From assembly GCA_023391625.1 (NCBI GenBank), contig JAEWAN010000006.1, forward strand, positions 372,001 through 436,000: 64,000 nucleotides of DNA. Direction: 5' to 3'. The first letter of the stretch is position 1, and the number at the start of each line of letters is the position of its first letter. The DNA is from Bacteroidota bacterium (GTDB lineage Bacteria; Bacteroidota; Bacteroidia; Bacteroidales; Paludibacteraceae). The notes under the pieces are model-generated. The model worked only from the letters and a program-made list of their open reading frames with translations, ran no database searches and was not told where the DNA came from. Position numbers and translations under genes: made by a program. Below are positions 17,348-27,445 of this stretch, in pieces.

Positions 17348-18955
17348 ATGGCAAATTTAGATTTAAGCAAGTACGGAATTACAGGCGTAACTGAGATTGT
17401 ACACAATCCTTCTTACGACCAATTATTCCAAGAAGAAACAAAACCAGGCCTGGAAGGTTTTGAAAAAGGTCAGGAAACAGAACTTGGTGCTGTTAACGTT
17501 ATGACCGGTGTTTACACCGGACGTTCTCCTAAAGATAAATTTTTTGTAATGGACGACACTACAAAAAATACTGTATGGTGGACTTCAGATGAATATAAAA
17601 ACGACAACAAACCTGTAAGCGAAGCTTCATGGAAAGAAATCAAAAAATTAGCTACTAACGAATTGTCCGGCAAAAGACTGTACGTTGTTGATGCTTTCTG
17701 CGGTGCTAACAAAAACACCCGTTTGAAACTTCGTTTCATCATGGAAGTAGCATGGCAAGCTCACTTTGTGACTAACATGTTCATCCGCCCAACAGCAGAA
17801 GAATTGGCTGACTTCGGTGAACCAGACTTCGTTATCATGAACGCTTCTAAAGCTAAAGTTGAAAACTACAAAGAATTAGGATTAAACTCTGAAACTGCAG
17901 TTGTATTCAACTTGACTGAAAAAATCCAGGTAATCCTGAACACATGGTACGGTGGTGAAATGAAAAAAGGTATGTTCTCTTACATGAACTACTTATTACC
18001 TCTTCAGGGTATCGCTTCTATGCACTGTTCTGCAAACACAGACATGGAAGGTAAAAATACTGCTATCTTCTTCGGATTGTCAGGTACAGGTAAAACAACT
18101 TTATCTACCGACCCAAAACGTTTGTTAATCGGTGACGATGAACACGGATGGGATGATGACGGTGTATTCAACTTTGAAGGTGGTTGCTATGCAAAAGTTA
18201 TCAACTTGAGCAAAGAAGCAGAACCAGACATCTACAACGCTATCACTCGTGACGCATTGTTAGAAAACGTAACTGTTGACGCTAACGGAAAAATCGATTT
18301 CAGCGACAAATCAGTTACAGAAAACACTCGTGTTTCTTATCCTATCAACCACATCAAAAATATTGTAAAACCAGTTTCTAAAGCAGGACCTGCAGAAAAA
18401 GTAATCTTCCTTTCTGCTGATGCTTTCGGAGTATTGCCTCCAGTATCTATCCTTGACGCAGAACAAACTCAATATTACTTCTTGTCTGGATTTACTGCTA
18501 AATTAGCTGGAACAGAACGTGGTATTACTGAACCAACTCCTACTTTCTCTGCATGTTTCGGTGCTGCATTCTTGTCATTGCACCCAACAAAATACGGAGA
18601 AGAATTGGTAAAACGTATGAAACAATCTGGAGCAAAAGCATATTTGGTTAACACCGGATGGAACGGAAGCGGAAAACGTATTTCTATTAAAGATACTCGT
18701 GGTATTATCGACGCTATCCTTGACGGATCTATCGACAAAGCTCCTACAAAACGTATCCCTTACTTCAACTTTGAAGTTCCTACTGCATTGCCAGGAGTAG
18801 ATCCTAACATCCTTGATCCTCGCGACACTTATGCTGACGCTTCTCAATGGGAAGAAAAAGCAAAAGACCTGTCTGGACGTTTCATCAAAAACTTCGAAAA
18901 GTTCACTGGAAACGAAAAAGGAAAAGCATTGGTTGCTGCTGGTCCAAAATTGTAA
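17348..18955 (+). CDS. pckA: Phosphoenolpyruvate carboxykinase (ATP)
   Basis: 535 residues. Interconverts oxaloacetate + ATP and PEP + CO2 + ADP; in fermenting Bacteroidales it often works in the carboxylating direction on the route to succinate. Clear features: TGRSPKDKF near residue 57, [12 protein letters not shown], the P-loop [11 protein letters not shown] (about 242-252), the metal site [21 protein letters not shown] and the adenine-binding segment [11 protein letters not shown]. Length is normal. Codon use is more uniform than in neighbours (many AAC/GAA/GGT/GTT codons), suggesting high expression. A palindrome lies at the promoter and a terminator follows. Single-gene unit. Confidence 0.98.
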   Translation: MANLDLSKYGITGVTEIVHNPSYDQLFQEETKPGLEGFEKGQETELGAVNVMTGVYTGRSPKDKFFVMDDTTKNTVWWTSDEYKNDNKPVSEASWKEIKKLATNELSGKRLYVVDAFCGANKNTRLKLRFIMEVAWQAHFVTNMFIRPTAEELADFGEPDFVIMNASKAKVENYKELGLNSETAVVFNLTEKIQVILNTWYGGEMKKGMFSYMNYLLPLQGIASMHCSANTDMEGKNTAIFFGLSGTGKTTLSTDPKRLLIGDDEHGWDDDGVFNFEGGCYAKVINLSKEAEPDIYNAITRDALLENVTVDANGKIDFSDKSVTENTRVSYPINHIKNIVKPVSKAGPAEKVIFLSADAFGVLPPVSILDAEQTQYYFLSGFTAKLAGTERGITEPTPTFSACFGAAFLSLHPTKYGEELVKRMKQSGAKAYLVNTGWNGSGKRISIKDTRGIIDAILDGSIDKAPTKRIPYFNFEVPTALPGVDPNILDPRDTYADASQWEEKAKDLSGRFIKNFEKFTGNEKGKALVAAGPKL

Positions 18956-18977
18956 GAACAAAATTTCTTATACAAAG

Positions 18978-19012
18978 AAGGGTTGCCATTACGGCAACCC
19001 TTTTCTTTTTCC
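18978..19012 (+). terminator. Terminator after pckA
   Basis: A 10-bp stem (18978-18987 with 18993-19002), ATTAC loop, followed by TTCTTTTTCC. Confidence 0.9.
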
Positions 19013-19161
19013 TAAATCAACAACTGATTAAAATATTATCCGATTCAGTTATATATAAACAATAAGAACAGCTGAACCAACTTATTTTAATGGCTTCACC
19101 CTTTGACTACACAAAAAGTATGATTCCTTAAAATTTCCTCAATAGCTTACGCTTTACTATT

Positions 19162-22008
19162 CTATTTTACAATCAATACAGACCTTTGCTGCCCTACAGA
19201 GATTATATACATTCCTGCAGCAACATCAATTTTCATCTCCATAATCCTACCGATTAGCTTTTGTGTCTGAACCAACTGACCGGATAATGTATATATATTT
19301 ACCTCGTCAGCTCCAGGCACTTCATTTTCAGCTAAACCAATATATAAACACTCTTTTGTCCCTACCGGATTAGGATAAATATCCAACCCGTTCTGCCGAT
19401 ATTGTTCTAAGCCCAAAACGGGTACAATATTAAAAGAAATTGTACGCATTCCTTCATACATACCCTTACCCGTAATAATAGCTGTAGCTTCCCCTACTTC
19501 TATGTTATTGACGCATTTTACTGAGTACTGTTTCCCTTCCTCAAGCACCCCGTTCACTAATGAAGAATTAGCATTATCTGTTATTTTCAACTCCGGTAAA
19601 ATAGCATTTCCTGTATATTCCTGATCTGCCACTGAAGCTATTTCCACATAATTACTATTTTCAAAATTAAACTTTAAACCTGAAATAGCATTAGACAGTA
19701 AATTTGCGGCCTTATCTATTTCCGGCTGAGAGACATTGGGATCTGTTATCAACTCTTTTGATTGTTCCAAAACAACCTGTAAATTATCAAAACTAACTGC
19801 CGTATAACGTTCATCATCCGGAAGCCCCTCTGCCGTTTCAATAAGCGTTTCCAGAGCTGTAGTATCCGGAACTTCCAGATTCATCATAGCCAATGTCAAC
19901 TTATCCTCGGCCTCATCTCTTTCTTTATCGGAAGAAAGACTATTATCGCGCACCTGTATTGCTTCTTCCAAGGCCTTTATCAAAGCATTAAAACGTTCCG
20001 GTGTATATTGTCCCTCATCATTATTTATAGCGCTTGCAGCCTCAATAGCAACATCCAAGCCAGAAAGATCCATTGACACTAATGCCAACCAGCTCATTAC
20101 AACATCCGCTCCACCTGTTTTTGCAACACTTACCGTAATATAGGACTTGTTCTCATCCAAATCTTCCAAAGTAAATACATAATCCTGTGTAGAAGTATCG
20201 CTATTGATAAATCTGCCTAACTCTTCCGATACTTTTTCCCCTTGGGTATTCTGGTATATCAGATTAACAGACATTCCCCGCCCGGTATCCCACCATTCCT
20301 GAAAACCCATGGTTAAACGGTATTTCCCGTTCCCTGGTATCCGTAACTTATAATCTATTGTTTTATTTCCATATGCCCACCAACCGGACTGAAATGCGTC
20401 TGAACTTGTTTCATTCTTATAATCAATATCTTCACCGATTATTCCAACGTATCCCCACTCATTTCTATCGGTAAAAGCCTGATCATACGAGTCCGTATTA
20501 ACCAACATCGGAGTCAAAGCTTGCTTATTCTCCTGAATCACTTTATATAGGTCGGAACCTTCTAAAGCTCCGCTATCAATAAAATATAACAAGCCCTTAG
20601 GTATATTTACAGCTTGTACCTTTATTGTTTCTTTCGTTCCGTTTATATCAAAAGAGCCATTCAGCCAAGTCGTGGACAAAGGTAAAAGCGACCGTATATC
20701 AGACTCCCATTCCAACGATATATTTTCCACGGTCCAGTTGCCATTAGTTCTCATCTGGGCAGAAACAGAGGAAGGTAACTGGGCATCTGCAAAATACAAC
20801 GAATTAAATTGAGACGGATCAACACGCACATTATTTATTTCTTCAAAATAGCTCAAATCCCAATCTTCCATACTCCGAAGTTCAATCAGGCCTGTAGGAG
20901 TTATGAATATGGGTAACCATACATAGCGGGAATCTTTTAAGTTCCCCTTTACCCAACGGTCGCCCATATATATAAACTTCCCATTTGCCGGATCTACCGG
21001 AATCACATTCGTACTCTGGGTACGGAAGGTCAGATTGGCCGGATATGGGATACCTGGTTCATTCACACAAGGATCACCCATATTTTCCCATTCTCCGAAT
21101 ATTTCATCAGTCATCCAGTACTGACATCTGTTAGGATCCCAACCCGTAGCACCGGAAGTTATCATATAGTACTTCCCTGCGTATTTAAACATGGCCGGAG
21201 CTTCGCGTTGTGCTCCAGGAAAAAGACGGATAAAATCAACTCCGTTTTTTGCAAGTCCTACCGGTGTTTGGGACACGTCCAAATCCGTATATTCTTCATT
21301 CAGACGGGAGATAAACATCGTACGGTTCTCTTCACTGGAATATATGATATAGGCCGTTTTATCATCATCTACAAATAAATTCATGTCCCGGGCCATACCA
21401 CGGTTTCCCGGCTCTTCATACCACTGATTAGGTTGGCTATATTCATTGTCCGGCAACTGATGCAGACGGGAACGCCATAAATAGGTGTAAGGCCCTGTTA
21501 TTTCATCAGATACTGCAATACCTGCGGCAGCAGCCCCATAATTGGAACTGTCGGCATGATACCAGATAATGTATTTACCGGTTTTTTCATTATATATTAA
21601 TTTAGGACGTTCCAATACGGCAGTAGACTGAATACCTTCAAAAACAAGATCTTTTTCTTCCGAAGTCAAATGTCCGTAAAGGGCTATAAAATAAGGATCT
21701 TCATCCAAATCACTCCGTTTGGAAGCTACCCGCAAGACTTTTCCTTCATTTTTCCAGTTATAAAGGTCATCAGAAGAATAAAGGCAAATACTACGGTCAT
21801 CATCCCGGTTTTCTCCAATCCACCACCATTTATCGCCTATTTTCTGTACCTGACCTCCGTGGGCCTGTATATGATTGCCATCGGTATCTAACCACAGATC
21901 GCCCCTAACTCCGTCAAAAGAACTACGAGACTGGGCAAGTGAATAAAAAGAGAAAAGCAGGAAGCTAAAAACAAACAATAACTTTCCCGAAAATCTTTTA
22001 CTCAACAT
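19162..22008 (-). CDS. Secreted GH43 (subfamily 24-like) exo-beta-1,3-galactanase-type enzyme 1, T9SS cargo
   Basis: 948 residues. Signal peptide to about residue 26 (SLAQ); five-bladed GH43 domain about 30-385; beta-sandwich-like segment about 400-655; helical FIVAR-like segment about 660-790; a 'YTGNAI...GKGMYEG' Ig-like repeat about 795-865; type A sorting domain from about 872 (IYPNP) ending SVLIVK. IQAHGGQV, VLERPKLIYN, HADSSNYGAAAAGIA and YMGDRW...DSRYVWLP resemble exo-beta-1,3-galactanases of subfamily 24. By that comparison E133, E269 (REAP) and Q331 (TQSTN) match residues I recall as active-site in the Phanerochaete enzyme. Last gene of a three-gene operon. Confidence 0.8.
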   Translation of the reverse strand: MLSKRFSGKLLFVFSFLLFSFYSLAQSRSSFDGVRGDLWLDTDGNHIQAHGGQVQKIGDKWWWIGENRDDDRSICLYSSDDLYNWKNEGKVLRVASKRSDLDEDPYFIALYGHLTSEEKDLVFEGIQSTAVLERPKLIYNEKTGKYIIWYHADSSNYGAAAAGIAVSDEITGPYTYLWRSRLHQLPDNEYSQPNQWYEEPGNRGMARDMNLFVDDDKTAYIIYSSEENRTMFISRLNEEYTDLDVSQTPVGLAKNGVDFIRLFPGAQREAPAMFKYAGKYYMITSGATGWDPNRCQYWMTDEIFGEWENMGDPCVNEPGIPYPANLTFRTQSTNVIPVDPANGKFIYMGDRWVKGNLKDSRYVWLPIFITPTGLIELRSMEDWDLSYFEEINNVRVDPSQFNSLYFADAQLPSSVSAQMRTNGNWTVENISLEWESDIRSLLPLSTTWLNGSFDINGTKETIKVQAVNIPKGLLYFIDSGALEGSDLYKVIQENKQALTPMLVNTDSYDQAFTDRNEWGYVGIIGEDIDYKNETSSDAFQSGWWAYGNKTIDYKLRIPGNGKYRLTMGFQEWWDTGRGMSVNLIYQNTQGEKVSEELGRFINSDTSTQDYVFTLEDLDENKSYITVSVAKTGGADVVMSWLALVSMDLSGLDVAIEAASAINNDEGQYTPERFNALIKALEEAIQVRDNSLSSDKERDEAEDKLTLAMMNLEVPDTTALETLIETAEGLPDDERYTAVSFDNLQVVLEQSKELITDPNVSQPEIDKAANLLSNAISGLKFNFENSNYVEIASVADQEYTGNAILPELKITDNANSSLVNGVLEEGKQYSVKCVNNIEVGEATAIITGKGMYEGMRTISFNIVPVLGLEQYRQNGLDIYPNPVGTKECLYIGLAENEVPGADEVNIYTLSGQLVQTQKLIGRIMEMKIDVAAGMYIISVGQQRSVLIVK

Positions 22009-22057
22009 AAAATTTTTAATTTATTGGAATATAACGTAATATATTAATATCACCACA

Positions 22058-22093
22058 ATGAGCATTAACCTACGAAAATAGGTTAATGCTCAT
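22058..22093 (-). other. Intra-operon hairpin between GH43 genes
   Basis: A perfect 15-bp stem (22058-22072 with 22079-22093) with a 6-base loop lies between the second and third enzyme genes. No T-run follows on the minus strand, so it looks more like an mRNA-stabilising or partially attenuating element than a full terminator. Confidence 0.6.
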
Positions 22094-22117
22094 ACACGGT
22101 TATAAACATTTTTTGAA

Positions 22118-24325
22118 TTAATTAATAACTATCTTTTCTACTCTATCCGCAATATTGATAAAATAAATACCGGAAGAGAAGTTCAGGTTCAAAGTAGCTA
22201 CTTCACCTGAAATTTTCTGAGTCATCATCAGCTTTCCTTGTATATCATATACTTTCACTTCATTCAATCCTCCGTTCTCTACTTGAATACAAACAGTTTC
22301 TCCTCTGGAAATCAAAGTAGGATAAACTGAAAACAAATTATTATCAGAACTGATTTCTGAATTAGACGTATCTGAAATATTATTGTCTGTTATAGCAAAC
22401 CACGATACGATAGGTTCAGCATCTCCTGATGCTTTAGTGAAAGAAACCGTAATATAAGGATCGTTTTCATCCAGATTTTCCACCGAAAACTTATAATCCT
22501 GCGTTGATTCTCCCTCATTGGAAAATGTTCCTAAATCAACGGCAGTTTCAGCTCCCTCGGTATTTTTATAACTCACTGATATTTTAATATTACGCACCAG
22601 ACCCTGCCATTCTTTAAATCCGGCAGTGAAACGGTAATCCCCATTTGACAATTTCAACTTATACTGTATCGGTTTATTATCCAAGCCAAGCCAGGAACTG
22701 GTTGCTGCATCTTTACTTCCGGACTCATAGCGGAGCAAATCGGTTCTGGGAGAGCCCAAAAATCCCCATGTAACACCATCTTCATATTTCTGATCATATG
22801 TGTCGGTATTGATAAGGTAAGGAGTCACTTGCTTCTCTTCTAAAGCACTATACAAGTCAGAACCACTTACTGCCGCACAGTCAATAAAATACAAAAGACC
22901 TCTTGGCATATTTACGGCTTTTACTCTCACACGCTGTACACTATTATTTACAGTGTAACGTCCTTGCATATATAACAGTGCTCCCGGTGGCAACAGGGAA
23001 ACATCATCCCATGACAAGTCAAAGGACTGATCTTTCCATCCTTCGGCATCCTCCATCTGAACTGTGATTTTCGCAGGCAAGTCGGTATTATTAATATACA
23101 TTTCTTCAAATTGCGACCTGTCATACTTCATCCCGAACGAACCAAGATTCCAATATTCAACACTTCTCAATTCAATGCCTTCTTCCGTGAAATAAATCGG
23201 TAACCACACATAGCGGGAATCGCCCAAATCAGAGTCTATCCAACGGTCACCCATATAAATAAATTTACCATTTGCCGGGTCTACCGGAATCACATTCGTA
23301 CTCTGGGTACGGAAAGTCAGGTTTGCAGGATAAGGAATACCCGGTTCACTTACACAAGGATCGCCCATATTTGTCCATTCGCCGAATATCTCATCTGCCA
23401 CCCAATAACGTGCTTTGTTAGGACTCCAACCCGTAGCTCCGGAAGTAATCATATAGTATTTACCATTGTATTTGAACATGGCCGGAGCTTCCCGTTGTGC
23501 TCCCGGGAAAAGACGGACAAAATCAACGCCTTCTTTCGCTAAACCCACAGGAGTTTGAGCTACATCCAAATCTGTATATTCTTCATTCAGACGGGAAATA
23601 AACATAGTCATATTCTCCTCACTGGAATAAATAATATATCCGGTTCCATCGTCGTCTTTAAAAAGATTCATATCACGGGCCATACCACGCCTGTCCTCAC
23701 TCTCATACCATTCTTCTCCATAATCTTCAGCAGGTAACTGGTGTAATCTGGAACGTTTTATAAACTTAAACGGCCCCTTGGGAGAATCTGCTATTGCCAC
23801 CCCTGCAGCAGCTACTGCATAATTAGACCCGCCTTCTCTGGTAGGCCCGTCGGCATGAAACCAAAGAAGATATTTTCCGGTTTTTTCATTATACAGCATT
23901 TTAGGACGCTCTATCACAGAAGTTTCTGTATTAATAGCAGCATAAACTTCATCCTTTTCCTCTGCTGACAAATCACCATAAAGTTCAATGAAATAAGGAT
24001 CATCGTCCAATTCTGCCCGGTTTTTTAACGCCCGCAATACATAACCTTCAAACTTCCAGTTATACAAATCATCCGATGAATACATGCTTATACCATTTTG
24101 AGTACGGTATCCATCCTCTTTATCTTCACCTATCCACCACCATTTATCACCTATTTTCTGCACTTGCCCACCATGAGCCTGTATCGGATTACCGTCAGTA
24201 TCTAACCATACATCACCAATAACCCCATCAAAATAATCACGTTGTGCTTTCAGCGAACCTGCCGTAACAAGCAGCAAAAAAACACTAACTACTTTAAAAC
24301 AAGTAAAGAGAGTTCTTTTTTTCAT
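22118..24325 (-). CDS. Secreted GH43 (subfamily 24-like) exo-beta-1,3-galactanase-type enzyme 2, T9SS cargo
   Basis: 735 residues, the shortest of three paralogues. Signal peptide to about residue 28 (SLKAQ), GH43 domain about 30-395, beta-sandwich-like segment about 410-655, then directly a type A sorting domain starting SVYPTLISRGE and ending KIVIN; the FIVAR-like and Ig-like parts of its neighbours are absent. Equivalent active-site candidates are E139 (IERPK), E279 (REAP) and Q341. It has a small insertion in HADGPTREGGSNYAVAAAG where paralogues read HADSSNYGAAAAG, close to the active site, so product or substrate preference may differ. It follows the first gene by only 22 bases. Confidence 0.8.
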   Translation of the reverse strand: MKKRTLFTCFKVVSVFLLLVTAGSLKAQRDYFDGVIGDVWLDTDGNPIQAHGGQVQKIGDKWWWIGEDKEDGYRTQNGISMYSSDDLYNWKFEGYVLRALKNRAELDDDPYFIELYGDLSAEEKDEVYAAINTETSVIERPKMLYNEKTGKYLLWFHADGPTREGGSNYAVAAAGVAIADSPKGPFKFIKRSRLHQLPAEDYGEEWYESEDRRGMARDMNLFKDDDGTGYIIYSSEENMTMFISRLNEEYTDLDVAQTPVGLAKEGVDFVRLFPGAQREAPAMFKYNGKYYMITSGATGWSPNKARYWVADEIFGEWTNMGDPCVSEPGIPYPANLTFRTQSTNVIPVDPANGKFIYMGDRWIDSDLGDSRYVWLPIYFTEEGIELRSVEYWNLGSFGMKYDRSQFEEMYINNTDLPAKITVQMEDAEGWKDQSFDLSWDDVSLLPPGALLYMQGRYTVNNSVQRVRVKAVNMPRGLLYFIDCAAVSGSDLYSALEEKQVTPYLINTDTYDQKYEDGVTWGFLGSPRTDLLRYESGSKDAATSSWLGLDNKPIQYKLKLSNGDYRFTAGFKEWQGLVRNIKISVSYKNTEGAETAVDLGTFSNEGESTQDYKFSVENLDENDPYITVSFTKASGDAEPIVSWFAITDNNISDTSNSEISSDNNLFSVYPTLISRGETVCIQVENGGLNEVKVYDIQGKLMMTQKISGEVATLNLNFSSGIYFINIADRVEKIVIN

Positions 24326-24347
24326 TGTCTAAGTATAAAAATAATTA

Positions 24348-27059
24348 TTACTTTATTACCAGTTTCGTTACAAAATCATCCATCTTAACCAGATAAACCC
24401 CAGTCGTTGCCGGCACATTTAATTCCGTTACTTTACCGGTTAATGCCTGTCGGGCTATTAACTGACCGGAAACAGAAAATATGCACACATCTTTTTCTGC
24501 CGCGATATCATCTGATTCCATTTCTACATATACAGATTGTCCTGAAGTGACCGGATTCGGATAAATACTAAACAAGTTATCAGACAGGATATTTTCCAAC
24601 GCATCAGGTTCATCGCCCTTTACAATCTCAAAAGTAACCTGCTTTTTACCTACATACATTCCCAAACCTTCAATAGTAACTTTGGCTTTTCTGATGCTGC
24701 TTGTTATTCTCACATTTTCAGTATAAGTCAGCGTATAATGCACTCCTTCCTGCAAAGTAATATCTTTCAAAAAAGGATTGGCAGCGTCCACTATATTCAG
24801 TTCCGGTTTTATAGAATCCCCGGTATAAATCTGATCTGGAATTTCATCGATAGAAAGTACAGAGTCATTTGTTATATCATGTTTAAGCTGGTCCTGAGCC
24901 TGGATGAGGGTGGTTCTGGCATTTTCAGCCTCTTCATCCGTCGCATCACTGTTATTTAACACTGCCACGGCCTCAGCCAATGCCGTTTCAAAAACCGTAA
25001 AGCTATCTTCCGTATAACGGTTCTTACTGTTATCTATATTGTTTGCACTCAATATCGCCAACTCCAGAGGAGTCAAATCGCTCTTATCCAAAGCAGTTAC
25101 TGCCAACCAGCTAATCACCGGATCAGAACCTTGTGTCTTTTCAATTTTAATTTTCACATAAGGATCATCTGTACTAAGGTCGTCCAACGAAAAAGAAAAC
25201 CCGTGTGTACTTTCCGATATATTGATAAAATTACCAAGTACCATCTTAGTTTCTTCCCCGGCAGCATTAGTATAAGTCAAAGACATCTGCATACTGCGGC
25301 TCGCATTCCACCACTCCTGAAAACCTGCGGTTAAATAATACTTTCCGTTCGAAAGTTTCAGTGTATATTCAATTGATTTATAAGAGTATGCCCACCATCC
25401 GCTGGAAAAAGCATCTTCGCTTTCAGGATTCTTGCTATCCATATCTTTTCCCACCAATGTGGAATAACCCCATTCCACAGATTCACCAAATGCCTGATCA
25501 TATTTTTCCTTATTGATTAAATCGGGAGCCAAATTCTTTGTCACAATAGCATTATGCACAAAAGAACTGGAAGAAGCACCGCAATCTATAAAATAAATCA
25601 AGCCCTGAGGAACATTGGTAAGACGTGCATACACTTCCTGCTTCTGCCCATTCACGTCAACAATTCCACTGACTTTTGTTGGAGAAGCCAAGGGAAGAAG
25701 TCTGATATTCAAATCGTTCCAGCTAATTGGAAGTTCCTTGTCTTCCCAAAGTCCTGTGGATTGGTTGAATACGCTGGCTTGCAATGTAGCGGGAAGCTCT
25801 TCCACACTAAAATAAGAATCATCAAACTGGGACTCATCGTATTTAAGATCAAAAAAACCCAGTGTCCACCGCTCCATACTGCGTAATTCAATTCCTTTTT
25901 CCGTAAAGAATATAGGTAACCATACATAACGGGAATCTTTCAGATTATTTTTTACCCAACGGTCGCCCATATATATAAACTTCCCGTTTTCCGGATCTAC
26001 CGGAATCACATTCGTACTCTGGGTACGGAAAGTCAGATTGGCCGGATGAGGAATGCCCGGTTCACTTACACAAGGATCGCCCATATTTTTCCATTCTCCG
26101 AATATTTTATCAGCCATCCAATACTGACATTTATTAGGGTCCCATCCTGTAGCACCGGAAGTTATCATATAATACTTCCCTTTATATTTAAACATGGCCG
26201 GAGCTTCACGCTGTGCTCCGGGGAAAAGGCGGATAAAATCAACTCCGTTTTTTGCCAGACCCACCGGTGTCTGAGATACATCCAAATTCGTATATTCTTC
26301 ATTCAGACGGGAAATAAACATCGTACGGTTCTCTTCACTGGAATATATGATATAGGCTGTTTTATCATCATCTACAAACAAATTCATGTCACGGGCCATA
26401 CCACGGTTTTTTGTTTCCTCATACCACTGATTAGGCTGACTATATTCATTGTCCGGCAACTGATGCAGACGGGAACGCCATAAATAGGTGTAAGGCCCTG
26501 TTATTTCATCAGACACTGCAATACCTGCGGCGGCAGCCCCATAATTGGAACTGTCGGCATGATACCAGATAATGTATTTTCCGGTTTTTTCATTGTAAAT
26601 CAACTTAGGACGTTCCAACACAGCGTTAGAGCGTATTCCTTCATACACCAAATCTTTTTCCTCTGCAGTAAGGTGTCCATACAAAGCGGTGAAATAAGGA
26701 TCTTCATCCAAATCACTCCGCTTGGAAGCTACCCGCAAGACTTTTCCCTCATTTTTCCAGTTATAAAGGTCATCGGAAGAATAAAGGCAAATACTGCGGT
26801 CGCCGTCCCGGTTTTCTCCAATCCACCACCACTTATCGCCTATTTTCTGTACCTGACCTCCGTGAGCCTGTATATGTTTGCCATCGGTATCTAACCACAC
26901 ATCACCTATAACCCCGTCAAAATAATCACGGGACTGAGCTTCCGAATATGGAGAAATAAAGGAGAAGGAAAGTACGGAAAATACAACTAGTACTTTATAA
27001 AAATAATTTGAGAGTAATGCACGCGTAAAAACGCTTTTAAAAGATAGATTTTTTTTCAT
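24348..27059 (-). CDS. Secreted GH43 (subfamily 24-like) exo-beta-1,3-galactanase-type enzyme 3, T9SS cargo
   Basis: 903 residues from the ATG at 27059; a TTG nine bases upstream is a poorer start. A long signal region (about 42 residues, ending SEAQ) precedes the GH43 domain (about 45-405), a beta-sandwich-like segment, a single FIVAR-like helical segment (starting LELAILSANNIDNSKNRY), an Ig-like YTGDSI...GLGMYVG segment and a type A sorting domain (IYPNPVTSGQ to KLVIK). Its catalytic domain is closer to enzyme 1 than to enzyme 2, including at DNA level. First gene of the operon. No SusC/SusD pair, regulator or sulfatase lies beside the cluster. Confidence 0.8.
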   Translation of the reverse strand: MKKNLSFKSVFTRALLSNYFYKVLVVFSVLSFSFISPYSEAQSRDYFDGVIGDVWLDTDGKHIQAHGGQVQKIGDKWWWIGENRDGDRSICLYSSDDLYNWKNEGKVLRVASKRSDLDEDPYFTALYGHLTAEEKDLVYEGIRSNAVLERPKLIYNEKTGKYIIWYHADSSNYGAAAAGIAVSDEITGPYTYLWRSRLHQLPDNEYSQPNQWYEETKNRGMARDMNLFVDDDKTAYIIYSSEENRTMFISRLNEEYTNLDVSQTPVGLAKNGVDFIRLFPGAQREAPAMFKYKGKYYMITSGATGWDPNKCQYWMADKIFGEWKNMGDPCVSEPGIPHPANLTFRTQSTNVIPVDPENGKFIYMGDRWVKNNLKDSRYVWLPIFFTEKGIELRSMERWTLGFFDLKYDESQFDDSYFSVEELPATLQASVFNQSTGLWEDKELPISWNDLNIRLLPLASPTKVSGIVDVNGQKQEVYARLTNVPQGLIYFIDCGASSSSFVHNAIVTKNLAPDLINKEKYDQAFGESVEWGYSTLVGKDMDSKNPESEDAFSSGWWAYSYKSIEYTLKLSNGKYYLTAGFQEWWNASRSMQMSLTYTNAAGEETKMVLGNFINISESTHGFSFSLDDLSTDDPYVKIKIEKTQGSDPVISWLAVTALDKSDLTPLELAILSANNIDNSKNRYTEDSFTVFETALAEAVAVLNNSDATDEEAENARTTLIQAQDQLKHDITNDSVLSIDEIPDQIYTGDSIKPELNIVDAANPFLKDITLQEGVHYTLTYTENVRITSSIRKAKVTIEGLGMYVGKKQVTFEIVKGDEPDALENILSDNLFSIYPNPVTSGQSVYVEMESDDIAAEKDVCIFSVSGQLIARQALTGKVTELNVPATTGVYLVKMDDFVTKLVIK

Positions 27060-27167
27060 GGTCTGCAATAATCTTTTTTATTCCCCTATTGGAGAATTTA
27101 TATTTAATCAATTTACAAAAACAGGACTAAAACAAGCGCTTCCTAAAGCAACTAAAATCCAGAAAAA

Positions 27168-27200
27168 CAAAAATAATCAAATTAATTAAATAAGAAACAA
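27168..27200 (-). promoter_or_regulatory. Candidate promoter of the GH43 operon
   Basis: TATTTTTG on the minus strand (27168-27175) with TTG at 27198-27200, a 22-base gap. The leader would be about 105 bases. A 7-base inverted repeat (CAATTTG/CAAATTG, 27198-27226) overlaps the -33 side. Nothing else is evident in the 386-base gap to the next gene. Confidence 0.4.
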
Positions 27201-27418
27201 TTTGAATTTATAACAATGACAAATTGAAAAATCAATCACCCTTTTTGGATGTTTTTTCATCATTTTATTAGTCACTATCTTATAACAGAAGCTCTTACCC
27301 GGCAAATATCCGCATAAATACAAATTAGAAAAGGGCTTTACCTGAACAAACATGTACAATGAAAAAAGCAGAAATAATTATTTCTTTTACAAAGAAGAAA
27401 CAACTTATCTTTTCTTTG

Positions 27419-27426
27419 TACTTTTG
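27419..27426 (+). promoter_or_regulatory. -7 promoter element of the BASS-like transporter gene
   Basis: TACTTTTG, 19 bases upstream of the ATG at 27446. It lies within an upstream extension of the open frame, so starts before 27446 are unlikely. Confidence 0.65.
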
Positions 27427-27445
27427 CAACATAAAAACCGAAATA

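Noticed and set aside
24738..26894. Several open frames of 60-145 codons on the plus strand opposite the GH43 gene (for example 26046-26483, 25554-25886)
   Set aside because: They run antisense to a well-supported gene, lack recognisable domains and reappear only where the paralogous genes are similar. They are read as reverse-strand shadows.
27198..27226. The CAATTTG/CAAATTG inverted repeat as a definite operator for the glycosidase operon
   Set aside because: Arms are short and AT-rich with a 15-base spacer; only mentioned with the promoter candidate.
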